Source: Nitrospirota bacterium | GTDB lineage: Bacteria; Nitrospirota; Thermodesulfovibrionia; UBA6902 | Assembly (NCBI GenBank): GCA_016234115.1 | Contig: JACRHD010000039.1 | Coordinates: forward strand, 1-64,000 | DNA length: 64,000 nt | Direction: 5' to 3' | In this document: one piece after another, positions 14,857 to 23,457 of the stretch | Position numbering within the stretch: position 1 is the first letter of the stretch | How the letters are laid out: each line of letters begins with the position of its first letter | Program-made: the position numbers and the translations under genes | The notes under the pieces: model-generated | The model's database searches: none | The model's input: only the letters and a program-made list of their open reading frames with translations | Told to the model about the DNA's origin: nothing

Positions 14857-16185
14857 TCATTTCTTCACCACCACAAAGATCCCCGACTTGGAAGGGTCGA
14901 GGTCATAATACCGCCTCAGGGACAGGATGCTTTTGAAATTCAGGACAGAGCCCCTTGTCAGCAGCACGAGACCTGTCCCGCTCTTTACGTCCCTCGAAAG
15001 GACCATCCCTTCCTTTAAATCGTTTACGCCTAACTCCGCTTCAAACAGGGCCCTGTGCTTTGTCAGCAGTTTTGCGTAAACGGACCTGACCTGCGCCTCG
15101 AGGTAGGGCAATATCTGAGAATCAAACCTCGTCCCGAGCCAGTTCCTCAATTTATCAATGGCCGCTTCAACGGTATTTTCCGGGTCCTTCTTTATTGTCT
15201 TGTCCATGAAATCGGCGACAGCGATAATCCTGGCCCCAAGCGGTATTTTGCCGGCGGAGAGCCCGTCCGGAAAGCCAAACCCGTTGAACCATTCGTGATG
15301 ATGCCGGATCAGAACGCCCGCGGCCCTCAGGTCTTCTATGGAGTCGATTGCGGCCTGGCCGCGCACGGGATGCTGCATATATTCATTCCTCTCCTCTTTG
15401 TCCATCTCGTCGATCTCTCTCGTGATCAGGGCGTCGGGAATGCCGATCTTCCCTATATCGTGTAGGAGCGCGGCGGCCGTGACGGTCTCTATTTCTTTGT
15501 CCGGGAGGTCCATGGCCCTCGCTATTTTTACGGAGAGCTCCGCGACGTTTTTTGAATGGTTCGCGGTCTTTCTGTCCCTGAGCTCTACAAGGCCCGAAAA
15601 GGCGATGATCGAATTTTTGAAATTGCTCTTCAGGCCCTCGTTCAGTTTTTCGAGCTCTTTGTTCTTGTCCTGGATCTCGATAGTCTGCTCCTGCACAAAA
15701 TGCTCGAGCTGCGAATTCCACTTCTTCAGCTCCTCATTCTGCCGGTTTACGATCTCCTGCAGCCTCCTGTTTTCTTTTATGAGAGAATATCTTTTTACGG
15801 CGTCGGCTATGACCTGCAAGAGGTCTTCGTCGTTCCAGGGTTTAGTAATGTACCGGTAAGCGCCGCCTTTGTTTATGGCGTCGGCAACGGCACTGATATC
15901 GGCGTATCCCGTAAGCAGAATCCTTATTGCGTCAGGCGCCAGCTCCTTTGCCTTTTCAAGGAATTCCGCGCCCTTCATGCCGGGCATCCTCTGGTCCGAT
16001 ACGATGAGACCGATACCCTGATTGTTCTTCAGTATCTCTACGGCCTCCTCTCCCGAATTCGCGGAGATCACTACATAGTCTTCGTCCATGAACAGCCGTC
16101 TGAGCGCCTGAAGCACGTTGGTTTCGTCATCGACGAAGAGGATCGCCACCGGGGAGCCGGACGTTATTTCATGGGCAATTTCCAT
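14857..16185 (-). CDS. Response regulator with HD-GYP-type output domain
   Basis: A 442-residue RpfG-like protein: receiver (residues 12-130, phospho-Asp in LIVSDQRMPGMKG, LLTGYADIS, YITKPWND), a long coiled coil (about 135-195) and an HD-GYP domain (AALLHDIGKIGIPD, then HPVRGQAAID, RHHHEWFNGFGFPDGL, IIAVADFMDK). The GYP triplet reads GFP, a common functional variant. The expected activity is phosphorylation-dependent hydrolysis of c-di-GMP. A C-terminal extension of about 90 residues (ELGVNDLKEGMVLSRDVKSG) is the usual HD-GYP-associated small beta domain. It overlaps the next upstream gene by 17 bp. Confidence 0.9.
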   Translation of the reverse strand: MEIAHEITSGSPVAILFVDDETNVLQALRRLFMDEDYVVISANSGEEAVEILKNNQGIGLIVSDQRMPGMKGAEFLEKAKELAPDAIRILLTGYADISAVADAINKGGAYRYITKPWNDEDLLQVIADAVKRYSLIKENRRLQEIVNRQNEELKKWNSQLEHFVQEQTIEIQDKNKELEKLNEGLKSNFKNSIIAFSGLVELRDRKTANHSKNVAELSVKIARAMDLPDKEIETVTAAALLHDIGKIGIPDALITREIDEMDKEERNEYMQHPVRGQAAIDSIEDLRAAGVLIRHHHEWFNGFGFPDGLSAGKIPLGARIIAVADFMDKTIKKDPENTVEAAIDKLRNWLGTRFDSQILPYLEAQVRSVYAKLLTKHRALFEAELGVNDLKEGMVLSRDVKSGTGLVLLTRGSVLNFKSILSLRRYYDLDPSKSGIFVVVKK

Positions 16186-17008
16186 TTCCTTCCTCCCTGT
16201 CGAAAACGAGGATGACCCCTTCCTGCCCGGAATTTTTCATATGCACTCCCTTTACGCGGAAGGTGTCTCCGTTTTCGGATATCCGCAAGCAGAGGGCCCC
16301 GTTTTCAGCGACGTATTCAATGCAGCAATTGATCTTTTCAGACAGCGAACCCCTCCTGTCCGTCCCCAGGACGCCGCCGTTTGCGCCGCTGAAAAGTTCC
16401 GCCCCCAGCCTGTTGCACTGCACGATCTGCCCATCCGGGTCTATGCCGATAACGGCAACGGGCAGCGAGTCGAGGATATTCTGTGAGCATGTGAGTATCC
16501 TGTTCTGCATCGACAGGTCAGAGGTCCTGCGGGCGACGAGTGTTTCGAGATTATCGTTGATCTTTTGAAGCTCCCTGTTCTTTTCCTCCAGCTCTCTTGT
16601 GAGTTGAATGTTCTTCTGCCTGATAAGATAGCGGTCCAGGGCGTTGGCTATGGCCACCTTCAGTTCGTCGTCATTCCACGGCTTGGGGATGAATTTGTAG
16701 ATATGCCCGAGGTTTATCGCCTCGATGATGGCGACCGTGTCCGCGTATCCGGACAGCACGATCCGTATCGTATCTGGCCGGCTCCTGTAGACCTTCCTGA
16801 GAAAATCCACGCCGTTCATCCCGGGCATCCTGTAATCCGATATGATGATATGGACGGGGTCAGCGCGCCCTAATATTTCGAGGCCCTCTTCCCCGGAGGT
16901 CGCCGTGAGGATGTCGTAATCGGCGTCGAGAAATATCCTCTTTAACGACCGGAGGACGTTCTCTTCATCGTCCACGCATAGAATCCTTATCTGCTCATCC
17001 ATAGTCAT
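16169..17008 (-). CDS. Response regulator with PAS domain
   Basis: A 279-residue protein: receiver at about residues 6-125 (ILCVDDEENVLRSLKRIFLD, phospho-Asp in IIISDYRMPGMNG, VLSGYAD, FIPKPWND), coiled coil at about 135-165, and a PAS domain at about 170-275 (ILDSLPVAVIGIDPDGQIVQ). The output is probably protein-protein contact or ligand sensing; there is no DNA-binding or enzymatic domain. The start codon overlaps the stop of the large kinase gene by 4 bp, so it is likely the direct partner of that kinase. Confidence 0.85.
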   Translation of the reverse strand: MTMDEQIRILCVDDEENVLRSLKRIFLDADYDILTATSGEEGLEILGRADPVHIIISDYRMPGMNGVDFLRKVYRSRPDTIRIVLSGYADTVAIIEAINLGHIYKFIPKPWNDDELKVAIANALDRYLIRQKNIQLTRELEEKNRELQKINDNLETLVARRTSDLSMQNRILTCSQNILDSLPVAVIGIDPDGQIVQCNRLGAELFSGANGGVLGTDRRGSLSEKINCCIEYVAENGALCLRISENGDTFRVKGVHMKNSGQEGVILVFDREEGNGNCP

Positions 17009-19389
17009 TTTTCTTCCACAACAGGGATCCTTACAGTAAAAGTAGTGCCCTTTCCGACCTCGCTTTCCACTGAAATATCCCCGTTGTGTTTTTTAACGAT
17101 GTCATATGTGATGCTGAGACCCAGCCCGGTGCCCTTGCCTACTTCCTTTGTCGTATAAAAGGGCTCGAAGATCCTGCCTATTTTGTCTTCAGCTATGCCG
17201 GCGCCCGTGTCCGAGATCGAGACCTTGATCGAGCCGTCGCCGTTGCAGGTCTTTATTTTGATCTCGCCCTGTTTTTCAATGGCCTGAGAGGCATTGATGA
17301 GGAGGTTCACAAAGACCTGGTTCAACTGCAGCGGATAGCATTTTGTATGCGGGAGGGCGCCGTATTCCTTTGTCACGGTCGCCTTGTATTTCAGCTCGTT
17401 CCAGACGATATTAAGCGTGCTCTCGATGCACTCGTTGATGTCCGCATATTTGTATTCGGCCTCATCCACGCGCGAGAAGCTCTTGAGGTTCTGGACAATC
17501 TTCTTTACCCTGTCCGCCCCGTCGAGGGACTCCTTTATCAATTGCTCCAGGTCCGAAAGGATGTAATCGATCTTGAGTCCCTTCCGCAGCTCCGCCAGTT
17601 TCCCGGAGGCCTCCGCCGAATGGAGGGACCCCATCATTTCGCTCTGGGCGCCTATGAATTCGGTAAGCCTGCTCATATACTTTCCGAGCGTCCCGAGATT
17701 GCTCGAGATGAAGCCCATGGGGTTGTTTATCTCGTGGGCCACGCCTGCCGCTAATTGGCCGATGGAGGCCATTTTTTCCCTTTGCAGCAACTGGGCCTGT
17801 GTGGCCTTGAGCTCCGCGTATGCCTTCTCCGTCTCCCTGTTTTTCACCTCAAGCACGTGCATCATATTGTTGAACTGCTCTCCTATCTGGTAAATGGGGT
17901 CCGACATCGCCCCCGTGAATACGCAGCACTTTGAGCAACTGCCGTACTTTTGCGCAAAGGCCCCCTGCACCTTGCCCCCGCAAAAGGTGCCGGCTATCTG
18001 CCAGCAGCGGGTCGCCCCTTTGCCGAAACAGGGACAATCTTTCTTTGTGCAGCCTTTGACCTCGTAGCATTTCCTGAGATTGGGATTGAAGGTCGCCGCT
18101 TTGTAGTCTTTCCGGAGCGTAACATTCTGGATCAGAGAGGATATCTGGTCCAGCGCTATCCGGAGGTCCTCCCTGTCCCTGTCGATCCTTTTGGTGGTCT
18201 CTTCCAGTTTTTCAGTAACGAGCTTTATCTCCGAGGTATCGTGAAGGGTTATTACCGCCCCTGAATAGCCGACGTCCTTGGACGTGAAAGGGTATGAGTT
18301 TATCACATACCATTTGCCGGTCGCCTTTTGAAAGATCTCAATCCCTCCGGTGTAAAATGTGTTGCTTTCCATCCCCTGTTCAAGCAATACGTCTTCCCAG
18401 CTCCTGCCTATGATGTCCTGATAGGGCATTTTAAAAGTTTCCGAGACTGTCCTGTTGACGCGCCTTATCTTTTCATCATCGCCCGTAATCATTATCATGT
18501 CCCCAAGGCAGTCCATGGTCTTCTCCCATTCCCTCTTGCCCTGTTCCACCTTATCGAAGAGCGCGTGCAGCTCCTCGTGTTCCTTGACGAGCATATGCTG
18601 GTTTTCAAGCAGCGTCCACTCTGCCGTCTTTCTCTCCGTTATGTCCTCACCCGAACTCAAGACGCCTGTTATATTCCCGTTGCCGTCTGTCGGGATGGTA
18701 TTTCGCCAGGCTATCATCCTTTCCTCTCCCGTCCCTGTCACAACAGGGTTCTCATAATTATCCATGAGAGGTATCTCCCCGCCCATCGCCTTCCTGAAAG
18801 CGGTCCTGATTTCGCCCCTGAGCCTCTCGGGTATGAAGTTGTCGAACCAGTTTTTGCCGACTATTTCACGCGCTTCAAGGCCCAGGATTTCACACCCCTT
18901 TTTATTTATCAGGGTGACTCTTCCATCCGTATCGAGCGCCAAAAGCATGACCCCCGCAACATTGAGGTAATGCTGCGCCATGTCCCTTTCCTCCCTCAGA
19001 CCTTCCAGCGCATTTCTGTAATCGGTATTGTCCCTGGCGACAACAAGTATATCGCCCGTCTCTCCGTTACCGACTTTCAGGGGGGAAGCGGCCAGGACCA
19101 CGGGGACCTCTTCTCCGTCTTTGGTCCGGTAGAAGGTCTCTATGTCCCATATACTTCCTTCTTCATAATGCATCTTTACATTTTCGCAGTGGCCTTCTTT
19201 GCCGGCGCATATCATATCGTATGGTTTGCCGATCAGAAATTCCCGGCCGTACCCGAGCAGCCGGGCAGCCGCCCTGCTGGCCATTTTAATATTCAGGTTA
19301 CGGTCAACAATAAAGACGGCATCGACCATTGAATCGATCATCGTGCTCAGATATTCGACAGATAACTCTGTTACTCCCGGATATTTCAT
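17005..19389 (-). CDS. Multi-PAS sensor histidine kinase with cysteine-rich two-CW-like domain
   Basis: A 794-residue soluble kinase. Three PAS domains fill about residues 10-410 (the first starts YLSTMIDSMVDAVFIVDRNL). At about 437-495 is a Cys-rich domain (CYEVKGCTKKDCPCF, then CWQIAGTFCGG, then CSKCCVF) with at least nine cysteines, resembling the two-CW domain that accompanies HAMP/PAS kinases in anaerobes; metal or redox sensing is likely. The phospho-acceptor helix is GVAHEINNPMGFISSN near 560, and the HATPase domain is intact (FVNLLINASQA, DTGAGIAED, FEPFYTTKEVGKGTGLGL). First gene of a tightly overlapping minus-strand operon running down to 12792. Confidence 0.9.
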   Translation of the reverse strand: MKYPGVTELSVEYLSTMIDSMVDAVFIVDRNLNIKMASRAAARLLGYGREFLIGKPYDMICAGKEGHCENVKMHYEEGSIWDIETFYRTKDGEEVPVVLAASPLKVGNGETGDILVVARDNTDYRNALEGLREERDMAQHYLNVAGVMLLALDTDGRVTLINKKGCEILGLEAREIVGKNWFDNFIPERLRGEIRTAFRKAMGGEIPLMDNYENPVVTGTGEERMIAWRNTIPTDGNGNITGVLSSGEDITERKTAEWTLLENQHMLVKEHEELHALFDKVEQGKREWEKTMDCLGDMIMITGDDEKIRRVNRTVSETFKMPYQDIIGRSWEDVLLEQGMESNTFYTGGIEIFQKATGKWYVINSYPFTSKDVGYSGAVITLHDTSEIKLVTEKLEETTKRIDRDREDLRIALDQISSLIQNVTLRKDYKAATFNPNLRKCYEVKGCTKKDCPCFGKGATRCWQIAGTFCGGKVQGAFAQKYGSCSKCCVFTGAMSDPIYQIGEQFNNMMHVLEVKNRETEKAYAELKATQAQLLQREKMASIGQLAAGVAHEINNPMGFISSNLGTLGKYMSRLTEFIGAQSEMMGSLHSAEASGKLAELRKGLKIDYILSDLEQLIKESLDGADRVKKIVQNLKSFSRVDEAEYKYADINECIESTLNIVWNELKYKATVTKEYGALPHTKCYPLQLNQVFVNLLINASQAIEKQGEIKIKTCNGDGSIKVSISDTGAGIAEDKIGRIFEPFYTTKEVGKGTGLGLSITYDIVKKHNGDISVESEVGKGTTFTVRIPVVEEK

Positions 19390-19601
19390 CTTTCTATTTT
19401 GTTTTCATGGCCGCAGCTTACCGCTCCTGAAGAATACAAACGCGCATTCACTTGAGCGGATAAGCCGCGAGATTTACCAATAACCTGTTTCTCATACGTA
19501 TCCTGGCAGCCAGTCAACCGCTTGCCATATTCACTTAGTTAATTCGGATTTATCAGGGTGAAGCTTAAGGTGATTATACAGGCAGAGGGCAAGGAGCCCG
19601 C

Positions 19602-20048
19602 TTATGACGGCAGCCTTACGATATTGAACCAGTAGTCGGTCAGGGTCTTCATCACTTCCACCAGTCCTTCAAAGGCCACCGGCTTTGTGATATATGAATT
19701 GACCCCGAGATTGTAGGTGCGGTATATGTCTTCTTCAGCAGACGACGTCGTCAGAACGACGACCGGTATCTGTCTCAGCTCCGTATCTTCCTTGATTTCC
19801 CTGAGGACCTCGCGACCATCTTTTTTGGGCATGTTCAGATCCAGAAGGATCAGACCGGGACGCGGGGCGTTGCCGTTGCCGGAGTATTCGCCGCGGAAAT
19901 ACAGATAATCCAGCAGCTCTTCCCCGTCCTTCACAAAGCGTATAGGGTTGAGAAGCCTGGCCTCTTTCAGGGCCTCTTCGGCCATCAAACGGTCATCCTC
20001 GTCGTCGTCGGCCATCAGAATGGTTATGGACCTTGGATCATTATGCAT
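19602..20048 (-). CDS. Single-domain response regulator (Rcp1-like)
   Basis: A 148-residue stand-alone receiver of the Rcp1/phytochrome-partner type: acidic triad ADDDEDDRLMAEEAL, long insert LLDYLYFRGEYSGNGNAPRP before the phospho-Asp strand GLILLDLNMPKKDG, VVLTTSSAEED, and Lys in YITKPVAF. Such proteins shuttle phosphate between kinases. The 212-bp gap before it (19390-19601) shows no gene or repeat. Confidence 0.9.
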   Translation of the reverse strand: MHNDPRSITILMADDDEDDRLMAEEALKEARLLNPIRFVKDGEELLDYLYFRGEYSGNGNAPRPGLILLDLNMPKKDGREVLREIKEDTELRQIPVVVLTTSSAEEDIYRTYNLGVNSYITKPVAFEGLVEVMKTLTDYWFNIVRLPS

Positions 20049-20105
20049 CTTCTGTTCTCTCCTCTATATATTACCTGGAATGTGCAAAAGCAAAGCGGCG
20101 CAGTT

Positions 20106-20136
20106 GTCATTCCCGCAGTCAGTAAGCGGGCATGAC
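20106..20136. repeat. GTCATTCCCGC hairpin repeat
   Basis: GTCATTCCCGC and GCGGGCATGAC form an 11-bp stem with one mismatch around AGTCAGTAA. The same motif frames the inner part of the larger element at 43874-43978. Confidence 0.65.
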
Positions 20137-20176
20137 GAATACCGTACTGCATATATATTTATTGATGAACTCATTA

Positions 20177-21967
20177 CTATGACTTTTGAGCGGTTTCCCA
20201 GACCCTGTTTAACACGGAAGACACCAGTCCGCGTCCCTTTTTTTCTCCCGTTAATAACTTCAATATCTCCTCAACCGGCACAGGGCGGCTGAACAGGAAG
20301 CCCTGGATCTCATCACAGCCCTGTTCGCTCAGGAAGACCAGTTGATGTCTTGTCTCCACTCCCTCGGCCACGACCTTCAATTTCAGGCTGTGGGCCATGG
20401 AGATGATGGCCTTTGAGATGGCAGCGTCATCGGGATTGGTGTTTACGTCCTTTATGAAGGAGCGGTCTATCTTTATGGCGTGCAGGGGAAACCGCTTGAG
20501 ATAGCTCAGGGAAGAATAGCCGGTGCCGAAATCATCTATGCTCAGCCGCAGTCCCAGCTTTGAGAGCTCATATAATGTCGTAAATACCGCGTCCGAGTTG
20601 TGCATGAGGGTGCTTTCTGTTATTTCGAGGATTATATCTTTGGGTCGGGTATCCGTGTCCTCCATGACCTTCTTTATCGTATTCGCAAAGTTTTTCTGCT
20701 GGAACTGCTGGCTCGAAATATTGATCGATACCGGTATATGCGGAAAACCGGCGGCATGCCATTCTTTTCTCTGTGTGCAGGCGGTATGCAATATCCAGTT
20801 GCTCATGGGAATGATCAGACCCGTCTCTTCCGCTATCGGGATGAATTCCCCCGGAGGTATCAGTTTATTGCCGGCCTGCCGCCATCGTATGAGCGCTTCG
20901 AGCCCGACTATTTCTCCCGTTTTCATGTCCAATTGCGGCTGATAATAAAGGACGAACTCCTCCCGTTCCAGGGCCTTGCGCAGGTGGTTCTCCATGGTAA
21001 GCCTCTCGAGTGCGGAGGCGTTCATGGACTGCCTGTAATACTGGTAGTTCTTTTTCCCTTCGGACTTTGCGTGATACATCGCGGCGTCGGCGTTTTTAAG
21101 AAGACTGTCCGCGTCAATTCCGTCATGCGGATATATGGCTATGCCTATACTTGCGCTGACATATAATTCATAGGCGCCTAAAGTAAACTGCGGCGACAGC
21201 GCGTCGAGGATCCGCTGGGCGACCCTGGCGGCGTCCTCGGGCCTGCTGATTTCACAAAGTATTATTGTAAATTCATCGCCGCCGAGTCTGGCGACGGTGT
21301 CCGAGGGATCGTCGGGCCCGTGTTTTGTAAGGGAGTCGCCTTTCCGCATGCAGCGTCTGAGGCGCTCCGCTACTTTTTTCAGGAGATCGTCGCCCATATG
21401 ATGACCGAAGGTATCATTGATGCGCTTGAAATTATCGAGATCGAGAAACAACATGGCCGCCAGCCTGTCGTGCCTTTCGGCAAGCGCTATCGCCTGGGTC
21501 AGGCGGTCATTGAACAAAAGGCGGTTCGGGAGAGTGGTCAGGATGTCATAGTACGCCATTCTGTAGATATCATCCTCGGACCTCTTTCTCTCAATGGAGT
21601 ACCTGATGGAGCGGTCAAGCAGCGGGGCGTTGATTTGTCCCTTTACCAGATAATCGGCGGCGCCCGATCTCATGGCCTGAACATCCAGGCCCTTGTCCGC
21701 CTGTCCCGTCAGAATGATAATCGGCGCCCGGCACCCTTTTTCAGACGCCTCGCGCAGCAGCTCCAGGCCCGAGCGCTCGCCGAGATGGAAATCAACCAGG
21801 TATATATCGTGGTTTTTCCCGTCGATTGCTTCGAGGGCCTTGTCGTAAGTCGTGACCCAGGTCAATTCGTAGCGCGTGCCCTCTATCTCGGAAATCAGGT
21901 CGCGGGTCATGATATAATCGTCTTCATCGTCGTCGACCAGCAATATTTTTACAACTTTGTTGTCCAT
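20177..21967 (-). CDS. Receiver-GGDEF-EAL protein, c-di-GMP turnover
   Basis: A 596-residue protein: receiver (residues 6-125, LLVDDDEDDYIMTRDL, phospho-Asp in IYLVDFHLGERSG), GGDEF domain (about 150-320) with an intact ARLGGDEFTII active site, and EAL domain (about 335-580) with GLEALIRW, the EITESTLM metal site and the DDFGTGYSSL loop. Both catalytic motifs are intact, so it could make or degrade c-di-GMP; which dominates cannot be read from sequence. It is adjacent to kinases on the same strand. Confidence 0.95.
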   Translation of the reverse strand: MDNKVVKILLVDDDEDDYIMTRDLISEIEGTRYELTWVTTYDKALEAIDGKNHDIYLVDFHLGERSGLELLREASEKGCRAPIIILTGQADKGLDVQAMRSGAADYLVKGQINAPLLDRSIRYSIERKRSEDDIYRMAYYDILTTLPNRLLFNDRLTQAIALAERHDRLAAMLFLDLDNFKRINDTFGHHMGDDLLKKVAERLRRCMRKGDSLTKHGPDDPSDTVARLGGDEFTIILCEISRPEDAARVAQRILDALSPQFTLGAYELYVSASIGIAIYPHDGIDADSLLKNADAAMYHAKSEGKKNYQYYRQSMNASALERLTMENHLRKALEREEFVLYYQPQLDMKTGEIVGLEALIRWRQAGNKLIPPGEFIPIAEETGLIIPMSNWILHTACTQRKEWHAAGFPHIPVSINISSQQFQQKNFANTIKKVMEDTDTRPKDIILEITESTLMHNSDAVFTTLYELSKLGLRLSIDDFGTGYSSLSYLKRFPLHAIKIDRSFIKDVNTNPDDAAISKAIISMAHSLKLKVVAEGVETRHQLVFLSEQGCDEIQGFLFSRPVPVEEILKLLTGEKKGRGLVSSVLNRVWETAQKS

Positions 21968-22056
21968 GCGGCCTTACCGTCTTTACCGGGATAGCGGCGA
22001 ATTCCTCAGCCGGCGTAGCTTTTTATCGGAAGAAAGCCTGTGCTTCTTTAATAAAG

Positions 22057-22129
22057 AAAGAGTTAAGAGTCACGAGGTAAGAAGGAAATGCTATAAGTTC
22101 CACCGCATACTCATAACTCATAACTCTTC
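22057..22129. repeat. Inverted GTCAAGA/GTTAAGA heptad element
   Basis: AAGAGTTAAGAGTCACGAGGT at left and ACTCATAACTCATAACTCTT at right, with a short spacer between the REC-GGDEF-EAL and PAS-kinase genes. Confidence 0.75.
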
Positions 22130-22132
22130 TCA

Positions 22133-23323
22133 TCAGATGGCCTCATTCGACTTTTTTACCGGCAGTGTCACGGTAAACGCGGCCCCCTCGCCGGGTATAC
22201 CCTTTGCGGTAATAGCCCCCCCGTGCCTCTCGACGATCTTTTTGCAGACAGAAAGACCGATGCCGGTCCCTTCATACTCCTGCCGGCCGTGAAGTCTCTG
22301 GAACACTCCGAAGATACGTTCTGAGTATTTGTCGTCAAAGCCTATGCCGTTGTCCTCTACGATTATCCTGCAGCGTTCGGCGTCCGTCACAAGGGCACTC
22401 GTTTCATCCTGATTATTCTGCACGCAGGTCCCGGAGACCCTGACCACGGGCGGCCGGCCTTTTTTGCCGAATTTGAGGGCGTTGCTGATCAGGTTCTGGA
22501 ACAACTGCCTCATCTGGACCGGATCGGCCTCAACGGCGGGCAGGTCTCCGACTTCAACGCTCCCTCCTGTTTGTTCAATGCGCACCTCGAGATCGGCCAT
22601 CACCTCCCTGACTACCCTCGACAGATCAACAGTTATAAACGGCTGGGCCTTTGTAATGACCCGTGAAAACGCCAATAATCCGTTAATGAGCTCCTGCATC
22701 CTCTTTGCGGCATTCATCATCCTCTCAAGGTAATCGCGTCCCTTCTCGTCAAAGGCCTCCGCATAATTGGCTTTCAGACGCCCTCCAAAGGCCGTTACTT
22801 TTCTCAACGGCTCCTGGAGGTCATGCGAGGCGATATAGACAAATTCACGCAAATCATTATTGCTTATCTTGAGCTTTTCCGCGAACATTATCATTTCCAT
22901 TTCGGCGCGCTTGCTTTCGTTGATGTCTATTGCATACTCGATTATCTCAGCTACATCGCCTTTCTCATCGAGGATCGGATGAGCGTGGATTCTGTAGTAC
23001 AGCGTATTATCATCCTTATCGTGATGCAGGCATTCCACGATCATCGGCGCCCTGGTTTCCTTTACCGCCTGGATGGCGCACTTGCCTTCATGCCCCAGGC
23101 AGGGTATGCCGGTTTTTTCAGCGATCTCGTAGCAGGGCCTGTTTTTATATACCTCCGACCCCGAGGCCGCCGAATTGGCCAGTTTCACGGAGAAGTCCGA
23201 GGCATTGATTACAAGCATGGGATAGGGAATGGAGTTGACGACGTGATTGAGAAATGCGATTTGATGCTCACACTCGCTCAGAGAGCCGGTATTCGGCTTT
23301 ATCGGTGTTTTGACGGCGGTCAT
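22133..23323 (-). CDS. PAS-domain sensor histidine kinase
   Basis: A 396-residue soluble kinase. A PAS domain (about residues 25-150, including CYEIAEKTGIPCLGHEGKC with several Cys) is followed by the bacteriophytochrome-type phospho-acceptor helix EFVYIASHDLQEPLRKVTAF and a complete HATPase domain (LFQNLISNALKFG, EDNGIGFDD, FGVFQRLHGRQEYEGTGIGL). Kinases of this type often pair with Rcp1-like receivers, such as the one at 19602-20048. Confidence 0.9.
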   Translation of the reverse strand: MTAVKTPIKPNTGSLSECEHQIAFLNHVVNSIPYPMLVINASDFSVKLANSAASGSEVYKNRPCYEIAEKTGIPCLGHEGKCAIQAVKETRAPMIVECLHHDKDDNTLYYRIHAHPILDEKGDVAEIIEYAIDINESKRAEMEMIMFAEKLKISNNDLREFVYIASHDLQEPLRKVTAFGGRLKANYAEAFDEKGRDYLERMMNAAKRMQELINGLLAFSRVITKAQPFITVDLSRVVREVMADLEVRIEQTGGSVEVGDLPAVEADPVQMRQLFQNLISNALKFGKKGRPPVVRVSGTCVQNNQDETSALVTDAERCRIIVEDNGIGFDDKYSERIFGVFQRLHGRQEYEGTGIGLSVCKKIVERHGGAITAKGIPGEGAAFTVTLPVKKSNEAI

Positions 23324-23372
23324 TGCTATACTAAAAATTCGGCATAATGAATTTAAACCTTAAGGGAAAAAG

Positions 23373-23454
23373 ACAGGGTCAAGGGGCATGGGGCAAGGGT
23401 AAAGAGCCAGGTCGTGGTTTTTCCTTGACCCTTGCCCCCTGACCCTTGACCCTT
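23373..23454. repeat. Inverted GGGGCAA heptad element
   Basis: AGGGTCAAGGGGCATGGGGC at left and CCTTGACCCTTGCCCCCTGA at right, with a short spacer. The same heptad occurs inside hemC (29721-29754) and at 55173-55206. Confidence 0.75.
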
Positions 23455-23457
23455 CAT

